Of a DNA stretch of 64,000 bases, positions 28,400 through 36,412 are shown in pieces. Origin of the DNA: Floricoccus tropicus (GTDB lineage: Bacteria > Bacillota > Bacilli > Lactobacillales > Streptococcaceae). Location of the stretch: the NCBI RefSeq assembly GCF_001832905.1, contig NZ_MKIR01000012.1, positions 124,001 through 188,000 on the forward strand, in the 5' to 3' direction. A model generated the notes under the pieces. It was not told where the DNA came from. It did no database searches and was given only the letters and a program-made list of their open reading frames with translations. Made by a program: the position numbers and the translations under genes. Position 1 is the stretch's first letter. The number at the start of each line of letters is the position of its first letter.

Positions 28400-29326
28400 A
28401 TGACTACAAAAGAAAAAGTATTTAAAATTTTATTCGACGCTGTTGACTATGTTAATGGTGAAGAAATCGCAACTGTCTTAGATATTAGCCGTACAAGTGT
28501 TTGGAAGGCTGTCAAGGCTTTGGAGAAGGACGGAGTTTTAATCGACTCAGTAAAAAATCGTGGTTACAAGCTTATCGCAGGTGATCTTCTCAATGCAAGT
28601 GAAATTGTTGAGAAAGCAATTGACGTTAAGGATGTAAAAATTACACCCGAAAGTGCTTCGACTCAGGCTGACGCTAAAAAGGACTTGGAAGAAAACACAC
28701 TTTATTTAGCAAATGCACAGGAACAAGCTAGAGGACGTTTTGGAAGAAGTTTCTATTCTGAAAACGGTCGTGGAATTTATATGAGTTTAGTTATTAAACC
28801 ACATGTTAAATTCTCTGATATGCCTCAATATACTGTTTTAACTGCTGCTGCAGTTGTTCAAGCTATTCAAAACTTAACTGGTATTGATACTCAGATCAAA
28901 TGGGTTAATGATATCTATATGAATGGTAAAAAACTTGCTGGAATTTTAACAGAAGCACAAACTGATGTTGAATCAGGTACTGTAACTGATGTTATTATTG
29001 GAATTGGTTTTAATTTTGCGATTCAAAATTTCCCTGATGATATAAAGGATAAGGTGACTAGTCTTTTCACTCAACATCCACCTATCACAAGAAATGAACT
29101 CATCGCAGAAATTTGGAATCAGTTCTTCTACCTATTAGATAAAGACTACTTAAAGATTTACAAGGATCATTCATTAGTTCTAGGTCGCGAAGTTTCTTTC
29201 GAACAAAATGGTGAAGAATATACAGGTAAAGCAATTGACCTTACTGATAAAGGTGAACTAATTATAGATACTGACCAAGGTCAAAAAATTATCTCAAGTG
29301 GAGAAATTTCACTATCAAAATGGTGA
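28400..29326 (+). CDS. birA: Biotin-protein ligase / biotin repressor
   Basis: Bifunctional BirA: an N-terminal winged HTH (about 1-60; VNGEEIATVLDISRTSVWKAVKALEKDG split here) binds operators, and the ligase domain forms biotinyl-AMP and modifies carboxylases. ARGRFGRSFYS is the nucleotide/biotin loop (usually GRGRxGR), and KWVNDIYMNGKKLAGIL is the second signature. The C-terminal SH3-like domain is present. Length 308 aa is normal for class II BirA. Targets in this window are probably Pyc (modification) and the bioY operator (repression). It diverges from metK and appears to lack a leader. Confidence 0.94.
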   Translation: MTTKEKVFKILFDAVDYVNGEEIATVLDISRTSVWKAVKALEKDGVLIDSVKNRGYKLIAGDLLNASEIVEKAIDVKDVKITPESASTQADAKKDLEENTLYLANAQEQARGRFGRSFYSENGRGIYMSLVIKPHVKFSDMPQYTVLTAAAVVQAIQNLTGIDTQIKWVNDIYMNGKKLAGILTEAQTDVESGTVTDVIIGIGFNFAIQNFPDDIKDKVTSLFTQHPPITRNELIAEIWNQFFYLLDKDYLKIYKDHSLVLGREVSFEQNGEEYTGKAIDLTDKGELIIDTDQGQKIISSGEISLSKW

Positions 29327-29335
29327 AAATATTAA

Positions 29336-29371
29336 AACAAGATTATCAATTGCTTGATAATCTTGTTTTTT
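29336..29371 (+). terminator. Terminator after birA
   Basis: AACAAGATTATCAA and TTGATAATCTTGTT are exact complements around a 4-base loop, followed by T's. Confidence 0.9.
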
Positions 29372-29382
29372 TGAATAAATTT

Positions 29383-30375
29383 TTATCTAACTAAATAATC
29401 ACGAGCCATTTGCCATACATTGTCTTCATAATTACTTATTACCGTATAAATATTTTTTCCTTTTAGATTATATAAAGATATACAAGAAATTCCTGGATCA
29501 CTTCCTTCCATGTAGATATATTCTTCATCCTTAGTCAGCCAAAATCCTAATCCATATTTTTCATCATCACTTTCTGAATGCTTTTTAAACGTTTCTGAGA
29601 CACTTTCCTCTGATATAATTTTAAATGAAAAAAGTCCATCCCAAAAATTGCAAATATCAATTACTGTAGTAAAGCATCCACCAGCTCCAGTTCCCTTAGA
29701 ATCAATAGAATAAATATTACTTCGAGGAGAACCATTTTTCGTCTTTATATAACTTGTAGCTGTATTTTCAGGTAACTGGTCAAGTTCGTAATATCCAGTA
29801 TTAGTCATATTAAGTTTTTTAAAAATATTTTCATTTAAAAAATTATCAAAGGTGACGCTATCTATTTTTTCAATAATATCAGCTAAAAGAACATAACCAG
29901 CATTGTTGTATATAAACTTTCCTCGTCTAGTATTATCTTGAACCTTATTTATGAACAAGGGTAAAATATCGCTATTTTTTCGAATTGAATAGTTTGGAAT
30001 TTCTTTCCATAAACTTTCGTAATCATCATTAATTGACTCATCAAAATAATCCTGGATACCTGATGTATGAGTCAGTAGCTAATGTATGGTTATATTATCT
30101 TCGATTGTACCTAATGAACCATTATAAATTTCTTTAATTGTCGTAGAAAAAGATAATTTATTAGATTCTATCAATTGCATAATTGCAACTGCAATAAATG
30201 TTTTACCCATTGATGCAGTACCAAATTTAGTATCTGCATGAATTGATAGTTTATTGGCTATATCACGATACCCACACGTTTCAATTTTAACTTGGGTATC
30301 TTGTCTTTCAAAAGTTACTCCGGAAAATACATTCTTTTCTTCGCTCACTAATCTACTCCTCAATTTTTTATACAA
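29383..30375 (-). pseudogene. Serine hydrolase (beta-lactamase family) interrupted by an in-frame TAG
   Basis: Two reading pieces lie in the same frame, separated only by a TAG at 30079-30081 (codon 99 of 330). The first has the nucleophile motif SMGK (55-58). After the stop the reading continues as LLTHTSGIQDYF, the block that follows the conserved ITIxxLLTHTSG of this family, and YNN (156-158) supplies the YxN motif. A Gln codon one base different (CAG) at the stop would restore a full enzyme. No ATG with an SD could restart the distal part. I read it as a recent nonsense pseudogene; readthrough or a sequencing error are alternatives. Confidence 0.85.
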
Positions 30376-30487
30376 TATATCGTAAAAATATTATCATTTT
30401 TTTAATTTATTATATAATATAAGGAATAGATTTAGTAAGACACAAACTATTCTGTATAAAAATATAAGAACGCTTATTATAAAAAAG

Positions 30488-30516
30488 TTGTTTTCGTATT
30501 AGTATTAATGTATAAA
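30488..30516 (+). promoter_or_regulatory. Promoter of the SDR gene
   Basis: TTGTTT, 17-base spacer, TATAAA, located 18 bases before the ATG at 30535. Confidence 0.6.
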
Positions 30517-30534
30517 ATATAAGAGGTGATTAAT

Positions 30535-31266
30535 ATGAATAAAAACATAGTAATTTTAGGTGGAACATCAGGTGTTGGGAAAGCAATAGCTTTGAGTCTT
30601 ATACCTTATGATACAGATATTACAATTGTTGGAAGAAATGAAGATAAAGCTAAAGAAATAAAGATAATTTCAAATAATAAAATAAATTACATTTTAGGAG
30701 ATTTGACAAAAAAGAACGAACAAAAAAGAATTGTAGATATTTTGAACAATAAACTTTCTAAAATTGATGTATTACTAGATACTTTTGGAGTATATCCTAC
30801 ATCACCTACTATAAATATAAGAAGCAATTTGCAATCTCATTATGAAATTATTACCCTTCTTACTCCGTTACTTTCCAAATCACAACAATCTAGAGTTTTC
30901 ATAGTAACTGGAAATCCAGTTGCAATAAATAATATACCTATTCCTTCAACTCAGAATAACGTAGTAGAGATGGCTTCATGGGAAATTTCATATAAAACAT
31001 TATTAATGATTTATTTATCTGATCAACTTATTGATTATAATATAATGGTTAACTCTTTTTATCCTGGAGAAGTTAGAAGCAATCTTATGCCATGGACAAG
31101 AAATCTTAAAAATACAAATGTTCCGGTTGGAAAGTATCTTTCATTATCTAATAAATTGGTAAATAAAACTGGCGAAATGTTTGATCAAAATGGTTCTGAA
31201 ATATATTTACCTAAAGAATACTATTACAAAGAAAATCAAAATAAATTAAAAAAATATTTGAACTAA
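30535..31266 (+). CDS. Short-chain dehydrogenase-like protein
   Basis: Rossmann-fold protein with the nucleotide loop GGTSGVGKAIA near residue 6, and a GDLTKK acidic-turn segment typical of SDRs. The catalytic Tyr-x-x-x-Lys is not evident. Where YxxSK is expected the sequence reads WEISYKTLL, so Tyr and Lys appear changed to Trp and Tyr. It may bind a nucleotide without the usual chemistry. I start at ATG 30535, with AGAGGTG upstream; the GTG at 30526 overlaps that site. Strong AT richness and an isolated position suggest an accessory gene. Substrate unknown. Confidence 0.75.
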   Translation: MNKNIVILGGTSGVGKAIALSLIPYDTDITIVGRNEDKAKEIKIISNNKINYILGDLTKKNEQKRIVDILNNKLSKIDVLLDTFGVYPTSPTINIRSNLQSHYEIITLLTPLLSKSQQSRVFIVTGNPVAINNIPIPSTQNNVVEMASWEISYKTLLMIYLSDQLIDYNIMVNSFYPGEVRSNLMPWTRNLKNTNVPVGKYLSLSNKLVNKTGEMFDQNGSEIYLPKEYYYKENQNKLKKYLN

Positions 31267-31274
31267 ATATAAAT

Positions 31275-31312
31275 AAAAAGCAAAAATAAATTACTTATTA
31301 TTTTTGCTTTTT
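31275..31312. terminator. Bidirectional terminator after the SDR gene
   Basis: AAAAAGCAAAAATAA pairs exactly with TTATTTTTGCTTTTT around a 7-base loop. It is also positioned to end the convergent gene at 31330. Confidence 0.75.
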
Positions 31313-31329
31313 ATTTATTACACTCTATA

Positions 31330-31737
31330 TTACGTATCTAAAATATAAGCCAAAGTGTTCAAATTTTTCATAAATTCTTTTTTTATGATGGGCTTCATTA
31401 TCTTTAAAATAATCATAAAACTTTTTCTACTTTCTACGTAAAATATTTCATTTATCAATGTAGAATTTCCTATTGAAGTCAACTCGAACTTAATTTTATA
31501 ATCTAATTTATCTCCTTTTATGTCATAAAATACTTCATTACCACCATCAGTAATATTCAAAATCTCTCTTCCATTAAAAGTTTTTTTAGGTCGTTTTAAT
31601 TCAAGTAAATCATCACCACATTCTGTTGATCCCGAAATATCATATGCCCATTGTGAAATATTAGATGAGGCTAAAATATTTTTCACTTCATCAATATCAG
31701 CACTTATTACTGTTTTATTTTCAAATAATTTTTCCAT
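31330..31737 (-). CDS. SRPBCC-like small protein
   Basis: 135-aa soluble protein. The alternation of strands, the N-terminal ISADIDEVKNILAS and a long C-terminal helix (FMIILKIMKPIIKKEFMKNLNTLAYIL) suggest the START/SRPBCC helix-grip fold that binds small hydrophobic ligands. No enzymatic motif is seen. AGGGG precedes the start. It lies just downstream of the HTH regulator at 31802, with a 14-base palindrome between them, so it may be that regulator's target. The fold call is tentative. Confidence 0.55.
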   Translation of the reverse strand: MEKLFENKTVISADIDEVKNILASSNISQWAYDISGSTECGDDLLELKRPKKTFNGREILNITDGGNEVFYDIKGDKLDYKIKFELTSIGNSTLINEIFYVESRKSFMIILKIMKPIIKKEFMKNLNTLAYILDT

Positions 31738-31791
31738 TTGAAATCCCCTCTCTTAATAACATAATTATAGGAGGATGATTATAAATAAAAA

Positions 31792-31805
31792 ATAAGAATT
31801 CTTAT
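31792..31805. promoter_or_regulatory. 14-base palindrome upstream of the SRPBCC-like gene
   Basis: ATAAGAATTCTTAT is a perfect palindrome overlapping the HTH gene stop codon. It lies about 22 bases upstream of a minus-strand TATAAT that could serve the SRPBCC-like gene. It is placed where a regulator would contact the -35 region. Confidence 0.4.
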
Positions 31806-32608
31806 ATTTTCTTAAAAACTTCTTCTTTATAAAGATTTCTGAACAAATCACTATTAGTACTATACTCAATTTTTTTAATTTTATTGTTTGTAATACTAAC
31901 ACCTAAATAGTATAAATTTGCTAGCATATAATGAGAATTATGCGATGAAATAAAATTTATTGCTTCTTCAATTGTTTCAAAAGAATCTGAATACATCTTT
32001 AATGTTTTTTGTGCAAGAGCTTTTAAATAGAACAATACATTCATATTCTCTTCATATTTTATTTTATCTAGGTCAAAAAATGATTTGCAAAAATAATCTT
32101 CCGATTCTTTTTTTAGGCCTAGTTTTGCAGAAATCAAACCTAAACCAGAATTACATAATCTTTCAACAATGTTTTTATTATTTTCAATTAATACTATATT
32201 AAAATTTTGCTGAGCTTCTTTTAAATTTCCAATTTGAAACTGTGAAACTGCTAAATAATAATAGTAATTTTGCATGTTTAATTCACTAACAGATTCTATT
32301 ACATCAGTTGATAATAAAAAATTATTCAATCTCGAATACTCATGATTCCGACACAACAATTCGCATTTCTCATTCATTTTGAAATCACTACTAAGAGGTA
32401 AAAATTCATTTAATGAGATATCTTGTAAGTTAGCAATTCCCAGTCTACTCAATAATTTTAATAATATATCTCCTGAAGGCATATAGTTTCCAGCTTCAAT
32501 ATTTGATAAAAGGGGTTGAGAACAAATGCCATATGCACACTGCTTTTGGCTTAGACCTAACTCTATTCTTTTTCTCTTTATAATATTGCCAATTTCTTTT
32601 TTATTCAT
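31802..32608 (-). CDS. XRE-type HTH regulator with TPR-like C-terminus (PlcR/Rgg-like)
   Basis: N-terminal Cro/CI HTH (about 3-60: IGNIIKRKRIELGLSQKQCA, then SNIEAGNYMPS) followed by about 200 residues of paired helices resembling TPRs (for example FQIGNLKEAQQNFNIVL and YSDSFETIEEAINFI). This architecture is shared by peptide-responsive PlcR/Rgg/ComR-type regulators. No signal-peptide gene was found next to it, so peptide sensing is only a possibility. The 268-aa length is slightly short for the group. The next gene in the same direction is the SRPBCC-like one. Confidence 0.75.
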   Translation of the reverse strand: MNKKEIGNIIKRKRIELGLSQKQCAYGICSQPLLSNIEAGNYMPSGDILLKLLSRLGIANLQDISLNEFLPLSSDFKMNEKCELLCRNHEYSRLNNFLLSTDVIESVSELNMQNYYYYLAVSQFQIGNLKEAQQNFNIVLIENNKNIVERLCNSGLGLISAKLGLKKESEDYFCKSFFDLDKIKYEENMNVLFYLKALAQKTLKMYSDSFETIEEAINFISSHNSHYMLANLYYLGVSITNNKIKKIEYSTNSDLFRNLYKEEVFKKI

Positions 32609-32648
32609 TTATAATCTCTAAAAATCCTTTATTTTATCAAAATTTATC

Positions 32649-32680
32649 AAAAAATAGCATATCAATGATACACTATTTTT
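32649..32680 (-). terminator. Terminator after trxB
   Basis: AAAAATAG and CTATTTTTT frame an imperfect stem (with ATCA/TGAT inside), on the minus strand ending in six T. Confidence 0.7.
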
Positions 32681-32685
32681 CGGCT

Positions 32686-33597
32686 CTATAGTTCACTAAT
32701 AAATTGATATGCTTGTTGTCCTGCTACTGCGCCATCACCTACAGCTGTTGTTACTTGACGCAAGTCTTTAGCACGGACATCTCCAATTGCGAAAATTCCA
32801 GGTATAGTTGTGCGCATCTTTTCATCAGTTATTACCCAACCTGCTTCATCTGTTATTCCTAAATCTTTTACAGTTTCAGTCATTGGATCAAGACCAACAT
32901 AGATAAATAGGCCACCTACTTCTTTTTCTGAAACTTCATCAGTTTTAAGATTTTTAAGCTTAACACCAGTAATTTTTTGCTCATCACCAAGAATTTCTTC
33001 AACTACTGAATCCCAAATGAATGAAATTTTTTCATTAGCAAAAGCACGGTCTTGAATAATCTTTTGAGCACGTAATTCATCACGACGGTGAACAATTGTA
33101 ACAGAGCTTCCAAAACGTGTTAAAAAGATTGCTTCTTCAATGGCTGAATCTCCACCACCTACAACCATGATATCTTTGTTACGGAAAAATGCTCCATCAC
33201 AGACAGCACAATATGAAACTCCACGAGCTCCATACTCTTCTTCACCAGGTACTCCTAAGTGACGATGATTAGCTCCTGTTGCAATGATTACAGTTTTAGT
33301 TTCAAATTCTTCATCTTCTGTAATTACTTTTTTTACATCACCATGGTCTTCAACTCTTTGTACAATTCCATAAGCATTTTCAACACCCAATCCTTCAAGT
33401 GGTTCGTACATCTTCATTGATAAATCAGGACCCATGATTGTTTCATATCCAGGATAATTTTCAATTTCAGCAGTATTATTCATTTGTCCGCCAGGTGCTC
33501 CTTGTTCTAATAAAAGAACTTTTAGGTCACTTCTTGCAGCATACAGAGCTGCTGTCATTCCAGCAGGGCCTGCACCCAATATAATTGTATCGTACAT
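32686..33597 (-). CDS. trxB: Thioredoxin reductase
   Basis: FAD/NADPH disulfide reductase that keeps thioredoxin reduced. The FAD loop GAGPAGMTAALYAARSDL begins at residue 8. The redox pair is C130 and C133 (CAVCDG), and GGGDSAIEEA marks the NADPH site. Size is 303 aa, standard. It follows the DUF4059 gene and the amino-acid ABC importer in the same direction, the streptococcal order. This fits a redox/sulfur role for that importer, though a terminator separates them. Confidence 0.96.
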   Translation of the reverse strand: MYDTIILGAGPAGMTAALYAARSDLKVLLLEQGAPGGQMNNTAEIENYPGYETIMGPDLSMKMYEPLEGLGVENAYGIVQRVEDHGDVKKVITEDEEFETKTVIIATGANHRHLGVPGEEEYGARGVSYCAVCDGAFFRNKDIMVVGGGDSAIEEAIFLTRFGSSVTIVHRRDELRAQKIIQDRAFANEKISFIWDSVVEEILGDEQKITGVKLKNLKTDEVSEKEVGGLFIYVGLDPMTETVKDLGITDEAGWVITDEKMRTTIPGIFAIGDVRAKDLRQVTTAVGDGAVAGQQAYQFISEL

Positions 33598-33660
33598 AAT
33601 TTCTCCTAAATTTAAAATTTATATAATATATTCTATGCTTTATATCACAAAAAACCAAAG

Positions 33661-33680
33661 AAAAAGCTCAATCAAGAGCT
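33661..33680 (-). terminator. Terminator after the DUF4059 gene
   Basis: Minus strand: AGCTC, TTGATT loop, GAGCT, five T. Confidence 0.65.
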
Positions 33681-33688
33681 CATATCTT

Positions 33689-33916
33689 TTAACGCGATCT
33701 GATGATAATCAATATTGTCAAAGTTGCAAAGGACAATATTGGAATGCTTAAAAAATTTATCAGCATTACATCGAAAATCTTATTTTGTCTTTGATGGATT
33801 GTTTTATTTTGACCACGTGCCATATACCCAAGTATATATAAAACACTTATTGCAAATGCCATTAGTGCCGTGATCAAAAGGGCTTCAAGGTATAATTTAA
33901 CAGTGAATTGTAACAT
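33689..33916 (-). CDS. DUF4059 family small membrane protein
   Basis: 75 aa with two membrane helices (about residues 10-33 and 50-71) joined by a basic loop (MARGQNKTIHQRQNK). It matches DUF4059 proteins that lie between an amino-acid ABC transporter and trxB in streptococci. Function unknown. It begins 14 bases after the transporter ATPase gene and is probably its last co-transcribed gene. Confidence 0.85.
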   Translation of the reverse strand: MLQFTVKLYLEALLITALMAFAISVLYILGYMARGQNKTIHQRQNKIFDVMLINFLSIPILSFATLTILIIIRSR

Positions 33917-33930
33917 TAGTCTTCCTTTTG

Positions 33931-34692
33931 CTAGTTTTCAATTACATCCATTGTAACATTATTTACATGTCTATTCAAAAATTCTTTTGTTCTAGGATTT
34001 TTTGGATGATTGAATACTTCGTCAGGAGTTCCTTGTTCAATAATTTTTCCTTTTTCTAGGAACAAAATCTTTGTAGCAACATTATAAACAAAGTCCATTT
34101 CATGACTTACAAGTAACATTGTTTGACCATCTCTTGCAGCTCGTAAAATTGATTCTTGAACTTCACCAACTAATTCTGGATCAAGGGCACTTGTTGGTTC
34201 ATCTAAAAGAAGTAGCTCAGGTTTCATTGCAAGTGCTCTTGCAATACCAACCCTTTGTTTTTGACCACCTGATAAAAATTTTGGATAATAATCCATTCGA
34301 TCAGACAGTCCAACTTTTTTTAATTCTTGCTCAGCAATTTTACTCGCTTCTTCTTTTGATAATTTCTTTACAACCGTCAAACCTTCCATGACATTTTGAA
34401 TTGCTGTTTTTCTCTCAAAAAGGTTAAACTGTTGAAATACCATTGCGGTCTTTCTTCTAAGTTCCAGAACTTCTTGATTAGAAATTTTGGTGAAATCTAC
34501 TTTAAAATCATTAATTTCAATTTGACCAGAATCAGCTTTTTCAAGATAATCAATACTTCTTAAAAATGTTGATTTACCTGCACCACTGGCACCAATAATA
34601 GCAATAACATCGCCAGAATTGATATCAAGTGAAATACCATCTAAAACAATATTACCAGAAAAGGCCTTTGTTAAATTTCTTATTTTAATCAT
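33931..34692 (-). CDS. Amino-acid ABC transporter ATP-binding protein
   Basis: ATPase of a polar amino-acid importer. Walker A GASGAGKST (34-42), signature LSGGQKQRVGIARA and Walker B LLLLDEPTSALDPE are all intact. I use ATG 34692 (253 aa), since GGAGGGG lies 6 bases upstream; a longer reading would add 29 residues out of the permease gene. It overlaps the permease by 8 bases. The permease and binding protein upstream complete the system; with trxB nearby, cystine is a reasonable candidate substrate but not proven. Confidence 0.93.
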   Translation of the reverse strand: MIKIRNLTKAFSGNIVLDGISLDINSGDVIAIIGASGAGKSTFLRSIDYLEKADSGQIEINDFKVDFTKISNQEVLELRRKTAMVFQQFNLFERKTAIQNVMEGLTVVKKLSKEEASKIAEQELKKVGLSDRMDYYPKFLSGGQKQRVGIARALAMKPELLLLDEPTSALDPELVGEVQESILRAARDGQTMLLVSHEMDFVYNVATKILFLEKGKIIEQGTPDEVFNHPKNPRTKEFLNRHVNNVTMDVIEN

Positions 34693-35494
34693 GTACAGCC
34701 CCTCCGTTATCAAATGGATTAGAGAATAATCCACGCTTCTTCTTCTCTTCAGGGTTAGGAATTTCAAGTTTGCGTTCAATTAATGAGATGATATTTTCAA
34801 AAACAATATTTATAGCCCAATAGACTATTGCTAAGGCAATATACGCTTCAAAAATACGATAGCTACTTCCACCCAAAATTTTAGCTTCTGCTGTCATTTC
34901 AATTACACCTGCAACAAATGATAAAGATGTTCCTTTAAAAAGTCCAATTAAGGCATTCCCAAGAGGTGCTGCAGCAACAGTAGCAGATTCAGGTAGAATC
35001 ACTCTACGAAAGACTTGAAAACTTGTCATTCCAAGAGATTTTGCTGCCTCAATTTGACCAGTTTCAACTGACTGAATTGCTGAACGGATAGTTTCACTAT
35101 TAAAAGCAGCTTCATTCAAAGTAAAAGTTACGATTACAAAGAACATAGATGAAATATTATTGATATTATAATTTGTACCATAATTCATGTTAATAGCTCG
35201 AAGAATAAGTGGAATACCATAATATGTCAATAATAATTGAACATAAATTGGAGTTCCTCTCATAAAGCTAACAAATAAAAGTCGAAGTTGGTTTAAAATA
35301 GGAACTTTTTGAATACTAATTATTGCAAGAATCAGCGCTAATATTAAACCAAAAATTGCTGAAAAAAGCGTTATTTCTAATGAAACAGGAATTTTACTGA
35401 CAATGTTTGGAAAAGATCCAACGAAAGCATCCCAATTGAAAATCTTATCAAAGAACATTGCCCAAAATTCTTGAAAACTGTATTTTCCTTGCAT
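34685..35494 (-). CDS. Amino-acid ABC transporter permease
   Basis: HisM/GlnP-type permease, 269 aa, about five membrane helices. RGTPIYVQLLLTYYGIP (residues about 90-106) and the EAA loop (IEAAKSLGMTSFQVFRRVILPE) contact the ATPase. The gene lies between binding protein and ATPase; start follows AAAGG. The charged C-terminal tail (about 25 residues) is usual for this streptococcal subgroup. Confidence 0.93.
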   Translation of the reverse strand: MQGKYSFQEFWAMFFDKIFNWDAFVGSFPNIVSKIPVSLEITLFSAIFGLILALILAIISIQKVPILNQLRLLFVSFMRGTPIYVQLLLTYYGIPLILRAINMNYGTNYNINNISSMFFVIVTFTLNEAAFNSETIRSAIQSVETGQIEAAKSLGMTSFQVFRRVILPESATVAAAPLGNALIGLFKGTSLSFVAGVIEMTAEAKILGGSSYRIFEAYIALAIVYWAINIVFENIISLIERKLEIPNPEEKKKRGLFSNPFDNGGAVHD

Positions 35495-35511
35495 AGGTAA
35501 ACCTTTCTCAA

Positions 35512-36375
35512 TTATTTATAATCACTAGCATCTGGAACAAAGTTACCATTGAAAAACTTCTTAGACAACTCTTTTAAAGTCCCATCTTTTTCAAAGTCTG
35601 CTAATACCTTATTTACCTTCTCTTCCAATTTCTTTCCTTCTTCATCATTTGCAAAAATAAAGAAGTCTTTACCGGAATAGGCATTACCATCATCTTTGAT
35701 CTTAATTGGAGATACTTGTAAATCATAACCTTGGTCTTTAATTACAGTATTTAAAGAAATTGTATCATGAAGTACAAAATCAACTTTCTTGCTTTCTACA
35801 TCGCCGAGTCTTGTCCCTAAGGGTAGATTATCAGCATAATTCACCACTATTTCCTTCTTATCAGGATTACTCTTATTCCAATTTAATAGAATTTCAGTAT
35901 AGTTAACACCTGCAGATGCTTCTGTTGATTTTCCAGATAAATCATCCAGCGATGATACATTATCTCCTTTACGAGTTGCAATTGCATTATCAGTTTTAGA
36001 AACAGGATAAGAATAAATATACTTTTTACTTCTTTCCTCTGACCAACCAATATTATTTGCACCAACTTGATAACGACCAGCATCAATACCAGTTAAGATT
36101 GAATTAAATTCAGTTACCTCAACCTTTGCATCATATTCAGGTAGTTTTTCAAATACTTTTTTCGCTAACTCAACATCATAACCTGTAGGCTTACCATCAA
36201 CTACGTAACTATATGGTTTTGTATCACCATCAGTTGCAATTACAATTTGTTCTTTTTTAGCACTTGATGATTCTTGAGTTTTGCTTGATGAAGAACTATT
36301 ACCACATGCAACGAGGAGAGCAGCGGCAGCAACAGTTATAACACCCAATGATAATTTCTTAAATTTATTACTCAT
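35512..36375 (-). CDS. Amino-acid ABC transporter substrate-binding lipoprotein
   Basis: Extracytoplasmic binding protein of the importer encoded downstream. The N-terminus has a basic signal peptide and the lipobox LVAC with the modified Cys at residue 24, then a Ser-rich linker and an SBP family 3 domain (GYDVELAKKVFEKLP, GANNIGWSEERSKKY). It is a paralog of the orphan binding protein at 38612. A U-tract-free hairpin stands between it and the helicase gene upstream. Confidence 0.92.
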   Translation of the reverse strand: MSNKFKKLSLGVITVAAAALLVACGNSSSSSKTQESSSAKKEQIVIATDGDTKPYSYVVDGKPTGYDVELAKKVFEKLPEYDAKVEVTEFNSILTGIDAGRYQVGANNIGWSEERSKKYIYSYPVSKTDNAIATRKGDNVSSLDDLSGKSTEASAGVNYTEILLNWNKSNPDKKEIVVNYADNLPLGTRLGDVESKKVDFVLHDTISLNTVIKDQGYDLQVSPIKIKDDGNAYSGKDFFIFANDEEGKKLEEKVNKVLADFEKDGTLKELSKKFFNGNFVPDASDYK

Positions 36376-36388
36376 GTAATATCCTCGT

Positions 36389-36406
36389 ATGCTAGTTACC
36401 TAGCAT
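36389..36406. repeat. Hairpin without U-tract between helicase and binding-protein genes
   Basis: ATGCTAG and CTAGCAT are exact complements around a 4-base loop. It lies 13 bases before the binding-protein start, close to its ribosome site. With no T-run it is not a standard terminator. It could be an RNA stability/processing element or an operator. Confidence 0.5.
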
Positions 36407-36412
36407 TTCTCT

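Noticed and set aside
29383-29958. Separate gene for the C-terminal half of the serine hydrolase
   Set aside because: The reading frame is the same as the N-terminal half, the apparent start is a TTG inside a conserved block, and no SD precedes it; one broken gene explains both parts.
34693-34779. 29-residue extension of the ABC ATPase
   Set aside because: It is only the permease gene read in another frame, and GGAGGGG precedes ATG 34692.
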